Shown here: positions 22,062 through 22,398 of the stretch, piece by piece
Numbering within the stretch: the stretch's first letter is position 1
How the letters are laid out: each line of letters opens with the position of its first letter
IMG/VR virus record: IMGVR_UViG_3300032267_000651
Span: 1-22,398 of that record
Source of the DNA: a virus
Length of the DNA: 22,398 nucleotides
Reading direction: 5' to 3' (one strand)
Made by a program: the position numbers and the translations under genes
Notes under the pieces: model-generated
Database searches by the model: none
Told to the model about the DNA's origin: nothing
Seen by the model: the letters and a program-made list of their open reading frames with translations, nothing else

Positions 22062-22398
22062 TGTCAGACGAAAATCAAAAAGGTGCATTTATTGAAAAAC
22101 TACTATTTGCACTACTACCATTATTAATTGGTTGCACAGGATATTTAATTTCTGCATTAGGTGCATTACAACATGATGTAACTATTCTGAATAGTAAAGT
22201 TAGTTTAGTTGTTACTAGTGACAACAAACAAGCATCGAATACTGGTGCTGAATTAGCAAGAGAAAAGTTACGTCAAGATTTAGGAATTGAAATCCAAAAG
22301 AATCGTGATTCAATTGCTGAGAACCGACTGCATATTGCTATTCTTGAAGAAAAAATTGGAATTAGTAAGAAAATTCAACCATTAAAAATGGGTGAAAA
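22061..22398 (+). CDS. Membrane-anchored coiled-coil protein, partial (holin candidate)
   Basis: The ATG at 22061 overlaps the endolysin stop (TAATG); the frame is open to the window end (112 codons). It starts MSDENQKGAFIEKLLFALLP, with one hydrophobic helix at about 13-36, then a long charged coiled coil containing VVTSDNKQASN, LAREKLRQDLGIEIQKNRDS and ILEEKIG. One membrane segment next to an endolysin suggests a holin or other lysis-timing protein, but the long soluble coiled coil is unlike classical small holins. Similar sequences with a DNKQA...AREKL pattern occur in marine T4-like phages. The C-terminus is beyond the window. Confidence 0.8.
   Translation, partial: MSDENQKGAFIEKLLFALLPLLIGCTGYLISALGALQHDVTILNSKVSLVVTSDNKQASNTGAELAREKLRQDLGIEIQKNRDSIAENRLHIAILEEKIGISKKIQPLKMGE

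Noticed and set aside
1-22398. tRNA genes, CRISPR arrays, insertion sequences, integrase or attachment sites
   Set aside because: I looked for cloverleaf, spaced repeats, transposase and recombinase signs and saw none; there is almost no non-coding space to hold them.

Overview
The window reads as part of a lytic, T4-like myophage genome with an AT-rich sequence and, from its lysis genes, a Gram-negative host. Every credible gene is on the plus strand. Genes are packed with 1-nt (TAATG) or 4-nt (ATGA/GTGA) stop-start overlaps, and only one gap exceeds 100 bases (12062-12183). The T4-like assignment rests on four things: two GATAAATA boxes matching the T4/cyanophage late-promoter consensus; several small 'internal' proteins starting with a T4-style capsid-targeting peptide; protein families known from marine T4-like phages; and an i-spanin/o-spanin/GH19 endolysin cassette. 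I saw no integrase, tRNA, CRISPR or insertion sequence. A Gram-negative aquatic host is an inference.

Layout. (1) 1-1521: the end of one gene and two uncharacterised phage genes, the first with a weak nuclease-like motif set. (2) 1524-12061: an unbroken, translationally coupled run of 14 sugar-related genes. It holds glycosyltransferases of several folds (GT2, Nucleotid_trans-like, HtrL/YibB, two GT9-like, others), two class I methyltransferases, a TagD-like nucleotidyltransferase, an SDR epimerase/reductase, a 4,6-dehydratase and a three-domain sugar C-methyltransferase. Together they could make an activated, C-methylated deoxysugar and add it to a glycan on the virion or host surface. (3) 12062-12183: a long hairpin and a late promoter. 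(4) 12184-18057: four large late genes. The first encodes a His-rich protein with polynucleotide-ligase-like motifs. The second encodes a fused adenylyltransferase and P-loop protein. The last two encode disordered, charged proteins, one with an EF-hand-like loop. (5) 18049-18775: a self-contained unit of late promoter, strong ribosome site, probable virion protein and UACG-loop terminator. (6) 18776-20263: small conserved phage proteins, three of which carry the same N-terminal capsid-targeting peptide. (7) 20267-22398: lysis genes, namely an i-spanin, an embedded o-spanin lipoprotein, a second lipoprotein, a small helical protein, a GH19 endolysin and a membrane-anchored coiled-coil protein cut by the window end.

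The most interesting point is that five proteins (genes at 12184, 13371, 19159, 19398, 19889) share a leader that places [ILV]-x-E at residues 8-10, as in the T4 internal proteins that are packaged, cut by the gp21 protease and ejected with the DNA. If this holds, the ligase-like protein and the adenylyltransferase/P-loop protein would be delivered into the host at infection. That would suggest an ejected nucleic-acid-repair or nucleotide/NAD-related counter-defence set. This functional reading is a hypothesis from sequence only.
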